Shown one piece after another: positions 9,044-16,968 of a stretch of DNA of 64,000 nucleotides (position 1 is the first letter of the stretch; each line of letters begins with the position of its first letter). The position numbers were made by a program, and so were the translations under genes. Below the pieces are notes generated by a model that was given only the letters and a program-made list of their open reading frames with translations, ran no database searches and was not told where the DNA came from. Source of the DNA: Gordonia soli NBRC 108243 (lineage in GTDB: Bacteria > Actinomycetota > Actinomycetes > Mycobacteriales > Mycobacteriaceae); NCBI RefSeq assembly GCF_000334455.1, contig NZ_BANX01000008.1, forward strand, positions 186,001 to 250,000. The letters run 5' to 3'.

Positions 9044-9631
9044 GTGCTGCTCCCTGCCCGCGTCGCCGAGGCCATCGCCGCCGGTGACGTCGACCTCGCG
9101 TTCCGCCGCTGGTCGACGCCCAGGGTGAAGGTCGGATCGCGGTTCACCACGTCGGCCGGGATCGTCGAGGTCACGTCCGTCGAGCCGACCGATGTCGGCG
9201 CCATCACCGTGGATGAGGCCCGTCGAGCCGGGTTCCCGACGGTCGCGAAGGCTGTCGGCGCGTTACGGAAGAACGACGATCCGGTCTACCGCGTCGGGCT
9301 GCGATGGGCGGCCGAGGATCCGAGGATCGCACTGCGCAACGACGCCGACCTCTCCGACGACGACGTCGCCGACCTGACGCGCCGTCTGGAGCGCCTCGAC
9401 ACCCGCTCCACCCACGGCCCGTGGACGCGTGCGGTCCTGGAGATGATCGATCGTCGGCCCGCCATCCGCGCGGCCGATCTCGCCGCCGAATTCGGTCGGG
9501 AGACACAGCCGTTCAAACTCGACGTGCGCAAGTTGAAGACGTTGGGGCTGACCCACAGCCTCGAGGTCGGGTACGAGCTCGCGCCCCGCGGTCGGGAACT
9601 GCTGGGCCGGCTCCGCACCGCCGACGACTGA
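9044..9631 (+). CDS. Hypothetical protein with ASCH-like N terminus and wHTH-like C terminus
   Basis: 195 residues. The start is GTG 9044; TACGCT at 9032-9037 lies 6 nt upstream, consistent with a leaderless message, whereas the longer frame back to 8954 would run over the neighbour's promoter. The N-terminal part (MLLPARVAEAIAAGDVDLAFRRW, then 'VKVGSRFTTSAGIVEVTSV' and 'VYRVGLRWAAEDPR') resembles ASCH/PUA-like folds, which often bind RNA. The C-terminal half ('WTRAVLEMIDRRPAIRAADLAAEFG', 'FKLDVRKLKTLGLTHSLEVGYELAPRG') resembles a winged-helix module. No catalytic motif is visible. A large nested hairpin begins 9 bp after the stop. Confidence 0.7.
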   Translation: MLLPARVAEAIAAGDVDLAFRRWSTPRVKVGSRFTTSAGIVEVTSVEPTDVGAITVDEARRAGFPTVAKAVGALRKNDDPVYRVGLRWAAEDPRIALRNDADLSDDDVADLTRRLERLDTRSTHGPWTRAVLEMIDRRPAIRAADLAAEFGRETQPFKLDVRKLKTLGLTHSLEVGYELAPRGRELLGRLRTADD

Positions 9632-9640
9632 GGCGCTCGC

Positions 9641-9717
9641 CTGCTGAGATCGTCCCCGTGAGCACCCGCCGAGGGGAATGTGCCCTCGGCGGCCCGTCAG
9701 GGGGTCGATCTCAGCAG
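9641..9717. terminator. Large nested inverted repeat, probable transcription terminator
   Basis: A perfect 12-bp outer stem (CTGCTGAGATCG at 9641-9652 with its complement at 9706-9717) encloses a perfect 10-bp inner stem (CCGCCGAGGG at 9666-9675 with 9683-9692) and a 7-nt loop. There is no U tract, as is common for actinobacterial terminators, although TTTT follows at 9724. Position after a stop codon and before a tRNA promoter fits termination; the two-tier structure is unusually elaborate and could instead be a small mobile palindrome. Confidence 0.55.
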
Positions 9718-9725
9718 ATCCGGTT

Positions 9726-9754
9726 TTGGTGCCGCGCGGGATGGTCGCTAGACT
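9726..9754 (+). promoter_or_regulatory. Promoter of tRNA-Thr
   Basis: A -35-like TTGGTG at 9726-9731 and a -10 TAGACT at 9749-9754 are separated by 17 bp, a canonical primary-sigma arrangement. The tRNA begins 26 nt after the -10. Confidence 0.6.
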
Positions 9755-9779
9755 CGTGACCGCTGTCTGCGGACGGCAC

Positions 9780-9855
9780 GCCGCCCTAGCTCAGTCGGTA
9801 GAGCAATTCACTCGTAATGAATAGGTCAGGGGTTCGATTCCCCTGGGCGGCTCCA
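9780..9855 (+). tRNA. tRNA-Thr (anticodon CGT)
   Basis: A full 76-nt cloverleaf with encoded CCA. The acceptor stem GCCGCCC (9780-9786) pairs with GGGCGGC (9845-9851). The D arm is GCTC...GAGC, the anticodon stem ATTCA/TGAAT encloses the loop CTCGTAA (anticodon CGT, reading ACG Thr codons), and the T arm is AGGGG-TTCGATT-CCCCT. Discriminator T and CCA occupy 9852-9855. The last 15 nt are duplicated just downstream. Confidence 0.95.
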
Positions 9856-9913
9856 CAGAGTCCTGGGCGTCTGCCCTGGGCGGCTCCACGGAGTCCTGGG
9901 CGTCTGCCCTGGG
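9841..9913 (+). repeat. 33-bp tandem duplication including the tRNA-Thr 3' end
   Basis: A 33-bp unit starting CCCTGGGCGGCTCCA occupies 9841-9873 and is repeated at 9874-9906 with one mismatch (CACAG versus CACGG), followed by a third partial copy CCCTGGG at 9907-9913. The first copy contains the 3' half of the T stem, the acceptor strand and the CCA of the tRNA. This could be slippage or the trace of integration and excision at a tRNA 3' end, but no integrase is in the window. Confidence 0.8.
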
Positions 9914-9922
9914 CACACCACC

Positions 9923-9986
9923 CATTCACCCGACCGACCGACATCTACGCGGCGTCACGACCTGCGGATACGGTGATCGCGTGAGT
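9923..9986 (+). repeat. Duplicated promoter block, copy 1 (upstream of lemA)
   Basis: A 21-bp exact match beginning CATTCACCCGACC at 9923-9943 recurs at 10954-10974 upstream of the gene at 11010. In both places a CGGCGTC and a TACGGTGA-type -10 region follow at the same distance (46 and 44 bp from block start to -10), ending at a GTG start codon. Confidence 0.7.
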
Positions 9987-10583
9987 CCCTGGATCGTGAC
10001 GTTGATCGTCCTGGCCGTGGTCGTGGTCGCAGTCGGTTGGTACTTCTCCGCATACAACGGCTTCGTCCGGCTGCGGAACCTCGTCGCCGAGTCCTGGCAG
10101 CAGGTCGACGTCGAACTGCAGCGGCGGCACGATCTGGTGCCCAACCTGGTGTCGACGGTCGCGCAGGCGGCCGACTTCGAGCGGACGACCCTCGATGCGG
10201 TGACCGACGCACGCACCCACGCGACCCGCGCCCGCCGAGACGTCACCGATGTCGCTCAGGTCGCCGCAGCAGAGAACTCGCTCTCGGCGGCGCTCGGACG
10301 TCTCACCGCACTCGCGGAGGCCTACCCACAACTCCAGTCGATCCGCAATTACGAAGCGCTGCAGCGTGAACTGACCGACACCGAGGATCGCATCGCGGCC
10401 TCGCGTCGTCTCTACAACGCGAACGTGCGGGCGTTGAACACCAGGATCGAGTCGGTGCCGGCGAACGCGATCGCGTCGATCCACTCGGTGGCACGAGCCG
10501 ACTACTTCGAGATCACCGGCCCCGAGGTGCGATCGGTCGTCGACGTGACCACGCTCTTCGGTCGTGGCGACACGCGTCGCTGA
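9981..10583 (+). CDS. lemA: LemA family protein
   Basis: 200 residues. One N-terminal membrane helix ('IVTLIVLAVVVVAVGWYF', about 4-22) is followed by the LemA core: 'YNGFVRLRNLVAESWQQVDV', the RRHDLVPNLV signature near 50-58, 'AAENSLSAALGRLTALAEAYPQLQ' and 'LQRELTDTEDRIAASRRLYNANVRALN'. LemA proteins are membrane-anchored helical bundles facing outside; their molecular role is unsettled. The start GTG 9981 lies 6 nt after TACGGT (9969-9974), suggesting a leaderless mRNA. Its upstream block is duplicated in front of the membrane gene at 11010, so the genes may be co-regulated. Confidence 0.9.
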   Translation: MSPWIVTLIVLAVVVVAVGWYFSAYNGFVRLRNLVAESWQQVDVELQRRHDLVPNLVSTVAQAADFERTTLDAVTDARTHATRARRDVTDVAQVAAAENSLSAALGRLTALAEAYPQLQSIRNYEALQRELTDTEDRIAASRRLYNANVRALNTRIESVPANAIASIHSVARADYFEITGPEVRSVVDVTTLFGRGDTRR

Positions 10584-10667
10584 CCACCACCGTCCCTCGG
10601 CAGGACCATCCGGTCGGCTTCGTCGGTTCCGCTGTGCGCCGACCCCGATGCTGGGATCGTCGTTGAC

Positions 10668-10937
10668 ATGGCGACTCTGGTCACGTCCGACGAACTCGAC
10701 ATCAACCTGCTGTTCTCCGACCCGGTCCAGGACGTCCTCCTGTACCTCCAGGAGGTGGTCCGGCAGCGTGAACCACTGGGCATCCTCACCGGCGAGGAGA
10801 ACCTCGGCATCATCGTGAATCTGGCGAACATCGCGCAGGTGACGATCGTCGAGCACGACGACTCCGAACCCGACGAGGACGACAAGCTCACGCTGGTGAT
10901 CTCCATCGCCGAGATCCGTTCCGAGGCACACAAGTAG
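10668..10937 (+). CDS. Small acidic hypothetical protein
   Basis: 89 residues, acidic at the C-terminal end (EHDDSEPDEDDK), with a predicted alpha/beta content and no membrane segment, signal peptide or recognised motif. It lies 84 bp after lemA on the same strand and 72 bp before the membrane gene at 11010, so it may share their expression. The start is ATG 10668; there is no convincing ribosome binding site, which lowers confidence. Codon use is typical of the neighbours (strong G/C third positions), supporting a real gene. I do not recognise the family. Confidence 0.55.
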   Translation: MATLVTSDELDINLLFSDPVQDVLLYLQEVVRQREPLGILTGEENLGIIVNLANIAQVTIVEHDDSEPDEDDKLTLVISIAEIRSEAHK

Positions 10938-10953
10938 CCGTCGCTGGAACTCA

Positions 10954-11012
10954 TTCACCCGACCGACCGACAGCTGAGCTGACACGGCGTCGGCGGCTAC
11001 GGTGAGCGTGTG
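10954..11012 (+). repeat. Duplicated promoter block, copy 2 (upstream of the membrane gene)
   Basis: The second copy of the block found before lemA. The first 21 bp are identical, then the copies diverge apart from CGGCGTC and the CGGCTACGGTGA region that carries the -10 at 10998-11003. The duplicated control region suggests the two genes share a regulator. Confidence 0.7.
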
Positions 11013-11846
11013 GATCAGCCGCATACCGCAGCGGAGTCGAGGATCGACCCCCTGGGTCCGTTCTGGACGCGCACCTGGTTCTTGAACACCCTGTCGGCGA
11101 TCACCTTCGTCGGCCTGGTGACGTTCCACGCGTGGTGGTGGAGCGGACACGGCCGACCGTGGTCGTGGATGCTGCTGCTGACGACCCCGCTCATCGCGTT
11201 CGTCCCCGCCGGCATCGTGGTGAAACTGTCCCGTCGTGCGTCGACGCGATCGTGGGCGCTACGCAACGGCTTCGAGTACCGAGCACGCCTCGGCGGGGCA
11301 CCGCCCGCATGGGACTTCCCACCGTTCTCCGGTACCCGTGCCCGACGAATCCGCTTGCGAGACGGAATGACCGGCCGCATCGGCCCGTACCCCGCGACCT
11401 TCTTCCACTACACCTGGTGGAACAACCGGCGGCTGTTCGCGAGTTCGCACTACCGCAACGTCTTCACGCTCCGACTACCGGCGGCATTGCCCCGACTGAC
11501 CGTCGGCGTCACACTCGACACCTCGACAGGCGACACCGTCCGCTTCGAGTCGGCCGACTTCGACGACAGGTTCACCGTCCACTCGACCGATCCCGCCTTC
11601 GCCCACGCGGTGCTGACGCCGCGGACCATCGACGCTCTGGTGGAACTCAGCCGGACGGCGGGGAGCGTGATGCTGACCAAGTTCGAGATCGCCGACGACC
11701 TGCTGGTCGCGGTGTCGACCGTCGGCAACCGGCCCGAACAGATCACCGAGATCTTCGATGCGATGCGGATAATCGCCGTCGGCATACCCCGGTTCGTCTG
11801 GACCGATCGCGGCGTCGCGCCCCCGATGACTGCCCAGAACCGTTGA
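11010..11846 (+). CDS. Membrane protein with two N-terminal helices, unknown function
   Basis: 278 residues. Two hydrophobic segments ('LNTLSAITFVGLVTFHAWWW' about 24-43 and 'MLLLTTPLIAFVPAGIVV' about 53-71) are followed by a roughly 200-residue cytoplasmic beta-rich domain with 'FEYRARLGGAPPAWDFPPF' and 'FFHYTWWNN'. The plan resembles membrane proteins found next to LemA (DUF3137-like), but I cannot confirm the family. The start is GTG 11010, with TACGGT at 10998-11003 six nt upstream; this promoter region copies that of lemA. It follows the small acidic gene and is convergent with the secreted protein gene at 11872. Confidence 0.7.
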   Translation: MDQPHTAAESRIDPLGPFWTRTWFLNTLSAITFVGLVTFHAWWWSGHGRPWSWMLLLTTPLIAFVPAGIVVKLSRRASTRSWALRNGFEYRARLGGAPPAWDFPPFSGTRARRIRLRDGMTGRIGPYPATFFHYTWWNNRRLFASSHYRNVFTLRLPAALPRLTVGVTLDTSTGDTVRFESADFDDRFTVHSTDPAFAHAVLTPRTIDALVELSRTAGSVMLTKFEIADDLLVAVSTVGNRPEQITEIFDAMRIIAVGIPRFVWTDRGVAPPMTAQNR

Positions 11847-11871
11847 GCAGCAGGTGATCAGCCGTCAGGGG

Positions 11872-12300
11872 TCAACAGAACGAGTGTGACCGGTGGACGA
11901 AGAACGTGCCCAGGGAGGTCTGTCCCTGACTCGCCGTGCGCTTCCATCGCGAGGTCCCGCTGATCTTGGTGGTGGAACCCTGTTTCAATCCGGTGGTCGG
12001 ATCGGTGCGACAGAAGCCGTTCTCCTGACTCACCACCGCTTGATAATCACGATGCGGGACAACGCGCTTGAAGATCATGCAGCCGTTGGGTGCGGTGTTC
12101 AACGTCTGCTGCGGACCCAGCCAGTACTGGCGCGTCGTCACCGTCACCGGCCCGACGTACGGTCGGCCGCCATCCCACTTCGCGCACACCCGAACCGTCG
12201 GACCCGCCGCCTCGGCAGGCGCGGCAGCCACCGCCACGCCGACCATCGCGACCAGCCCCGCGACGACCACGACCACGCATCGACGAAGCGACGACATCAT
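11872..12300 (-). CDS. Small secreted protein
   Basis: 142 residues with a clear Sec signal peptide: MMSSLRR, a hydrophobic core VVVVAGLVAMVGVAVA, and an AEA cleavage motif near residue 32. The mature part is about 110 residues with four cysteines (in VRVCAKWDGG, NGCMIF, FCRTDP and the C-terminal residue), enough for two disulfides. No enzyme motif is visible. A GGGAGGGG ribosome binding site precedes ATG 12300. It is divergent from the small gene at 12412 and convergent with the membrane gene at 11010. Function unknown. Confidence 0.75.
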   Translation of the reverse strand: MMSSLRRCVVVVVAGLVAMVGVAVAAAPAEAAGPTVRVCAKWDGGRPYVGPVTVTTRQYWLGPQQTLNTAPNGCMIFKRVVPHRDYQAVVSQENGFCRTDPTTGLKQGSTTKISGTSRWKRTASQGQTSLGTFFVHRSHSFC

Positions 12301-12411
12301 TCAACCCCTCCCGTACGTGTGTACGAGACACTACCGCCTCGCCCCGACCGATACGTGTCGGCGGCGTACCTATAGTGGAATCCGAGACCCGCCCACAGCG
12401 AGGAGAGCGTC

Positions 12412-12627
12412 ATGTCCGATTTCATCGACAAGGTCAAAGAAGAGGCCAAGGCGGTTTCGGCAGCGATCGACAACGAGCTGACCGTGCTCGAGGGGGCCGG
12501 CGGCTACGACCCGCTGGCCGAGGACGAGAACGCCGAGTCGACGGAGGAATCCAAGGGCGGGGTCGAGTTCGCGTCGGACGACACCGAGGGTGGAGTGGCC
12601 CCCGCGGAGGAACCCTCCGACAAGTGA
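12412..12627 (+). CDS. Small acidic protein, unknown
   Basis: 71 residues, strongly acidic and probably disordered after residue 35 (clusters of E, D, S and G). The first 30 residues form an amphipathic helix (MSDFIDKVKEEAKAVSAAI). A good AGGAGAG ribosome binding site lies 5-11 nt before ATG 12412. There is no signal peptide or membrane span. The length, ribosome binding site and standard codon use support a real gene; no function can be offered. Confidence 0.6.
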   Translation: MSDFIDKVKEEAKAVSAAIDNELTVLEGAGGYDPLAEDENAESTEESKGGVEFASDDTEGGVAPAEEPSDK

Positions 12628-12660
12628 CATCCCGGCTCCATCGCGATCACGGCCGCGACA

Positions 12661-13788
12661 TCACGGCCCGGCGATCCAGCGAGGGGCGTGACGAACGGTC
12701 AGGACGGCGACGATCGTCCACGCGGCGACCAGGAGCAGCAGCAACACCGCCGAGACGATGTGCAGCAACGGCAGGCCCGCGGCATGGGCCAGTGCGGCCG
12801 TCCCCGTCACACAGGTGCCGACCGGGAACGTGAAGCTCCACCAGGAGAGCGAGTAGCGCAACCCCCGGCGAGCGGCCCGGACCGTCATCGCAGTCGCCCC
12901 GGCGAACACGGCGGCGACCACCAGCACCATGATCGATCCGAAGACGATGCCGAAGTCGTCGAGCATCGCGGCCAGACCGGACCGATCGCCGGTCAGGACG
13001 AGTGCCGAACGGTCGCCGAGCAGGTTGGCGGCAGTGATCGACTGCCCCAGGATGCCCAGGCTGATCCACACCGTCGGCGTGGCCTGTACCTCGGACCAAC
13101 CGTCGAACATCAGCCGGCGCGCCACCATGCGCAGGACGACCGCCCCGGCGATCAGCGAGATGACGAACAGGCCGTAGCAACTCCACAGCAGCACTTCGCG
13201 AGCGACACCGTGCAGATGCGGGAGCAGCACCGCGCCGGTCGATGCCGAGACCATCGGCGGGACCACCGGCATCAGCCAGGCAGGCACCGGGAGCGTGGTC
13301 GGGAGTGAACCGGTGAGCATCCGCAGCGGGATCACCGAACACGTGAGCAGACCCACGAGCGTGCCGAGAACCCAGAGGCCGACGCCCACCCACACTGAGA
13401 TCGTCACGCCGAGAACCGGACCGCCGAGCGACACGGCTCCACAACCGACGGTCAGGATCGCCATCGGTAGCGCGCCGTAGAAGAGCGCGACCACCGGATG
13501 GTCGGCATATCCGCGGGCACGCTCACGGTGGACGAGCCAGTGCGTTCCGAAGGCGATCGACACCGCGACGAGGAGCACCGTGGCGAGCAGCCACATCATC
13601 GTGGCCTCGGTACGTAGCCGCTCCCCGGCCACCGACATCGTGGCCGTGGCCACGATCCCGGTGCCCATCACCGCGGCGAACCAGTTCGGCGTGACGTGCG
13701 CGAACAAGCCGTCCGCCGTCCGGCCACGCGCGCCACCGTTGCCGGGCGCACTGGGATCGGCGTGGAGGTCGCGGGCCGAGATCGTCAT
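12661..13788 (-). CDS. TDT family transporter (TehA/SLAC1-like, C4-dicarboxylate or sulfite exporter type)
   Basis: 375 residues from ATG 13788; an in-frame GTG at 13866 would add 26 residues but would leave only 26 bp to the divergent LysR start. The protein has about ten hydrophobic helices and the TDT hallmarks TPNWFAAVMGTGIVA near residue 35 and SWWSFTFPVGTC near 310, where a conserved Phe gates the pore in SLAC1-like channels. Family members export dicarboxylates, sulfite or tellurite-related anions. The divergent LysR gene is the likely regulator. Small-anion export is well supported; the substrate is not determined. Confidence 0.85.
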   Translation of the reverse strand: MTISARDLHADPSAPGNGGARGRTADGLFAHVTPNWFAAVMGTGIVATATMSVAGERLRTEATMMWLLATVLLVAVSIAFGTHWLVHRERARGYADHPVVALFYGALPMAILTVGCGAVSLGGPVLGVTISVWVGVGLWVLGTLVGLLTCSVIPLRMLTGSLPTTLPVPAWLMPVVPPMVSASTGAVLLPHLHGVAREVLLWSCYGLFVISLIAGAVVLRMVARRLMFDGWSEVQATPTVWISLGILGQSITAANLLGDRSALVLTGDRSGLAAMLDDFGIVFGSIMVLVVAAVFAGATAMTVRAARRGLRYSLSWWSFTFPVGTCVTGTAALAHAAGLPLLHIVSAVLLLLLVAAWTIVAVLTVRHAPRWIAGP

Positions 13789-13892
13789 GTATCGATGGTC
13801 TGCTGCGCGTGGATCTGCTGGTAGAGGGCTTGAGATTGTCAGGTCACAAGAATCGCTTGTGGCCACAACCGTGAGCTGGATACGGTCGAGAG

Positions 13893-14807
13893 GTGGTACA
13901 GCGCCGACTCCCTGACCTGGCCGCCCTCGATGTGGTGGTCACCGCCGCCCGCCACGGCAGCATGGGCGCGGCCGCGCGCGAACTCGGCATCAGCCAGCAG
14001 GCGGTCAGCGCCCGCGTCCGCGCCGTCGAACACGAGTTGGGAGTCGAGATCTTCGCGCGCTCGACCACCGGCATCGACGTCACGACCAACGGGATGGTCG
14101 TCCTCGAGTGGGCCAACGGGGTCGTCGAACGCGCCTCGGAATTCATGACCAGCGTCGAGACCCTCGTCGCGGAACGACAGGCGACGCTCGTCGTCGCAGC
14201 ATCGAAGACAGTCGCCGAATACCTGGTCCCCGCCTGGATCACGACGCTCTCACATCGAGTCGATGCCCGGATCTCGGTCCGGCCGATGAACTCCACCGAG
14301 GTGGTCGCGATGGTCGGCGGCGGCGAGGCGGCGATCGGATTCATCGAGAGTCCTGGTCCCGCAGCAGATCTCGAGAGCGCCGTGGTGGCCCGTGACGAAC
14401 TGGTGGTGGTGGCGGCCCCCGATCACCCGTGGGCACGACGCACGTCGATCACCGTCGACGAACTGGCAGCCACCCCGCTCATCCAGCGCGAGCCGGGGTC
14501 GGGAACCCGGGTGACGGTCGAGGACGCCCTGGCCGCGGCCGGTCGGCAGGCGGCCGAGCCGTCGATCGAGTTGCGGTCGGTGACCGCGATCCGCGCGGCG
14601 GTCCTTGCATCCCCATCGGCGACGGTGCTGTCCCGCCTGTCGGTCGACGACGACATCACCGCCGGCCGACTCGCCCGCATCGAGGTCGAGGGACTGCGCA
14701 TGCCGCGCGCGCTCCGGGCGGTCTGGTCACCGCGGATCACCTTGCGGGGCCCGGCCCGCGACCTGCTGGACATCGCCATGGCGAGTCGGCAACTCCCGCA
14801 CACATGA
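13893..14807 (+). CDS. LysR family transcriptional regulator
   Basis: 304 residues. The N-terminal helix-turn-helix (about 5-65) reads 'LAALDVVVTAARHGSMGAAARELGISQQAVSARVRAVEHELG', typical of LysR. The rest is a periplasmic-binding-protein-like effector domain. It is divergently transcribed from the TDT transporter, the classic arrangement for a LysR regulator and its target. TACGGT at 13881-13886 is 6 nt before the GTG start, suggesting a leaderless message. The intergenic space (about 105 bp with the start chosen for the transporter) should hold the operator; I did not find a clear T-N11-A palindrome. Confidence 0.9.
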   Translation: MVQRRLPDLAALDVVVTAARHGSMGAAARELGISQQAVSARVRAVEHELGVEIFARSTTGIDVTTNGMVVLEWANGVVERASEFMTSVETLVAERQATLVVAASKTVAEYLVPAWITTLSHRVDARISVRPMNSTEVVAMVGGGEAAIGFIESPGPAADLESAVVARDELVVVAAPDHPWARRTSITVDELAATPLIQREPGSGTRVTVEDALAAAGRQAAEPSIELRSVTAIRAAVLASPSATVLSRLSVDDDITAGRLARIEVEGLRMPRALRAVWSPRITLRGPARDLLDIAMASRQLPHT

Positions 14808-14933
14808 CCGCGGTCCACCCGCGACGGAGCAGAATCTGAACACGGGGTGTATCAGTTTCGCCTAGAGTGATGCCGAGTGCGTGGACACGCTCGCCACGCA
14901 TCGACCATCTCGACCGGGGGAGGCTCGTCACCG

Positions 14934-16571
14934 ATGCCATCGATTCGCGACCATCTCGTCACGCTGTCGGACACCGTGGGCGCACTGCGCGTCCTCCAGA
15001 GTTCGGGCGCTTTGGACTTCCGTCGTCCACGCGAGGTCGCGGCCGCCGTGAAGCGCAACGCGACCATCGGCGCACCGGCGGCGATCGTGCGGCACGGCGC
15101 CGAGAAGCATCCCGACGCGCCGGCCATCACCGACGAACACGGCACCATCTCGTTCGCCGAACTCGACCGCAACAGCAACGCGGTGGCCAACGAGCTGATC
15201 GCGGCCGGTCTCTCGACCGGCGATGTAGTGGGCATCCTGGCTCGCGACCATCGCGGCCTCGTCACCGTCCTGAGCGCCGCCGGGCGCGCCGGTCTGCGTC
15301 TGGCGATGCTCAACACCGGGTTCGGCGCAACACAACTCGGCGAGGTGGTCGAGCGCGAGAACATCGCCGCGGTCCTCTACGACGAGGAGTTCACCGATCT
15401 CATCGACACCCTCCCAGCCGAGCTGCCGCGGTACCTCACCTGGGTCGACGGCGATCGTGCGGTTCCCGAAGGGGTGAAGACCCTGCAGGCGATCGTCGCC
15501 GACGGAAACAGTTCGTCGCCGCCGGACCCCAAGCAGTGGGCAGGGCTGGTCATCCTCACCAGTGGCACCACCGGCCTCCCCAAAGGCGCTCGGCGCGGCA
15601 AGGTCTCACCGTTCACGACCGCTCTGCTGCTCGACCGGATCCCGTTCCCCCAGCAGGGGACGATGGTCATCGTCTCGCCGATCTTCCACTCGACCGGCTT
15701 TGCACTCTGGGGAGTCGGGACCGCGCTCGGCAACCACACCGTGGTGATGCGACGCTTCGATGCCGAGAAGACACTCGCGGCCCTGTCCGAGCATCGCGCG
15801 GAGATGCTCGTCGCAGTACCGACGATGCTGCACCGGATGATCGCGCTGGGACCCGAAGTCTTTGCCAAGTACGACCTCTCGGCACTGAAGGTCATCGTCA
15901 TCGCCGGGTCGGCGTTGTCGCCGACCCTGTCGGAGGCGGTCCAGGATGCCTTCGGCGACGTCCTCTACAACCTCTACGGTTCCACCGAGGTCGCCGTCGC
16001 ATCCGTCGCGCAACCGCACGAACTACGCCTCGCACCCGGCACCGTCGGGCGGGCACCGGTGTCGAGTCATCTCCGCCTGTACGACGAGAACGACCGTCCC
16101 ATATCGGGTTCCAACGTTCGGGGCCGATTGTTCGTCCGCAACGGCGCGCCGTTCGAGGGGTACACCGACGGACGGACCAAGCAGGTCATCGACGGCTACA
16201 TGTCGACCGGCGACATGGCACGGTTCGACGAGCACGGACTGATGTTCATCGAGGGTCGGGACGACGACATGATCGTCTCCGGTGGCGAGAACGTGTACCC
16301 GCTCGAGGTCGAGAACCTGCTGGCCGAGCATCCCGAGGTCGCCGACGTGGCGGTGGTCGGGGTCGAGGACGACGAATTCGGAACGCGGCTAAGGGCTTTC
16401 ATCGTCCGAGCACCCGATGCCGAGCCGCAGGTCGACGAGATCAAACACCACGTCCGGTCGCACCTGGCCCGCTACAAGGTCCCCCGCGACGTCGTCTTCG
16501 TCGAGGATCTCCCCCGTAACCCCACCGGCAAACTCGTCCGTCGGCTGCTGCCGACCGGCCCGCTGGACTGA
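14934..16571 (+). CDS. Fatty acyl-CoA synthetase (FadD type AMP-dependent ligase)
   Basis: 545 residues of the ANL superfamily. The P-loop-like LTSGTTGLPKGARRG is near residues 206-220, the adenylate-binding YGSTEVAV near 344, STGDMARF with the hinge region near 420, and the catalytic Lys in RNPTGKLVRR near the C terminus. It activates fatty acids to acyl-CoA through an acyl-adenylate. The chosen start ATG 14934 has GGGGGAGG 10 nt upstream. An alternative GTG at 14877 lies 8 nt after TAGAGT (14863-14868) and would give a leaderless product 19 residues longer. Nearby acs and crotonase genes fit lipid catabolism. Chain length is not predictable. Confidence 0.9.
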   Translation: MPSIRDHLVTLSDTVGALRVLQSSGALDFRRPREVAAAVKRNATIGAPAAIVRHGAEKHPDAPAITDEHGTISFAELDRNSNAVANELIAAGLSTGDVVGILARDHRGLVTVLSAAGRAGLRLAMLNTGFGATQLGEVVERENIAAVLYDEEFTDLIDTLPAELPRYLTWVDGDRAVPEGVKTLQAIVADGNSSSPPDPKQWAGLVILTSGTTGLPKGARRGKVSPFTTALLLDRIPFPQQGTMVIVSPIFHSTGFALWGVGTALGNHTVVMRRFDAEKTLAALSEHRAEMLVAVPTMLHRMIALGPEVFAKYDLSALKVIVIAGSALSPTLSEAVQDAFGDVLYNLYGSTEVAVASVAQPHELRLAPGTVGRAPVSSHLRLYDENDRPISGSNVRGRLFVRNGAPFEGYTDGRTKQVIDGYMSTGDMARFDEHGLMFIEGRDDDMIVSGGENVYPLEVENLLAEHPEVADVAVVGVEDDEFGTRLRAFIVRAPDAEPQVDEIKHHVRSHLARYKVPRDVVFVEDLPRNPTGKLVRRLLPTGPLD

Positions 16572-16640
16572 CTGGTTCGGGTCTGGGGCTGGGTTGGTCC
16601 GCGCTGAGTGCGCGCGGCCCCTCCCCCGGCGCTTCTGACC

Positions 16641-16707
16641 AAAATCTGCCGCCCAGCCGGGAGGCGCGTGCAATATCCACGTGGCGGGTCGCTCCACGGC
16701 AGATTTT
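16641..16707. repeat. Palindromic element, copy R1
   Basis: 67 bp bounded by AAAATCTGC and GCAGATTTT. With flanks, the terminal inverted repeat is 16 bp with one mismatch (16636-16651 with 16697-16712). The centre holds CGTGCAATATCCAC at 16667-16680, an A/T-rich core in a very GC-rich surround. The inner CGTG/CACG can form a second hairpin. Confidence 0.85.
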
Positions 16708-16769
16708 CGTCAGCGGACATGAGCCGACCGGCGCTGGTAACCAGCCAGACCAGCCCCGGCTCCCCGACC

Positions 16770-16838
16770 AAAAACTGCTCTCCCCAGCGGGGAGGCGCGT
16801 GCAATATCCACGTGGCGGGTCGCTCCGCGGCAGATTTT
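16770..16838. repeat. Palindromic element, copy R2
   Basis: 69 bp. The left end AAAAACTGC has one change from the consensus and the right end GCAGATTTT is intact. The central CGTGCAATATCCAC is at 16798-16811. It is 129 bp downstream of R1, and the spacer between R1 and R2 is largely the same as that between R2 and R3. Confidence 0.85.
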
Positions 16839-16901
16839 CGCCAGGCCAGCATGAGCCGACCGGCGCTGATACCCAGCCAGACCAGCCCCGGCTCCCCGAC
16901 C

Positions 16902-16968
16902 AAAATCTGCTCCCCAGCGCGGAGCCACGTGCAATATCCACACGACACCCCGCTCCACAGCAGATTGT
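16902..16968. repeat. Palindromic element, copy R3
   Basis: 67 bp. The left end AAAATCTGC is intact and the right end is GCAGATTGT. The centre CGTGCAATATCCAC at 16928-16941 is followed by ACACG instead of GTGG, which moves the inner stem but keeps CGTG/CACG pairing with a longer loop. It lies 132 bp from R2. Confidence 0.8.

Noticed and set aside
9945-11150. A 401-codon minus-strand frame over lemA
   Set aside because: Antisense to LemA, whose motifs are unmistakable on the plus strand; composition is Arg/Asp/Val-rich shadow and no domain is recognisable.
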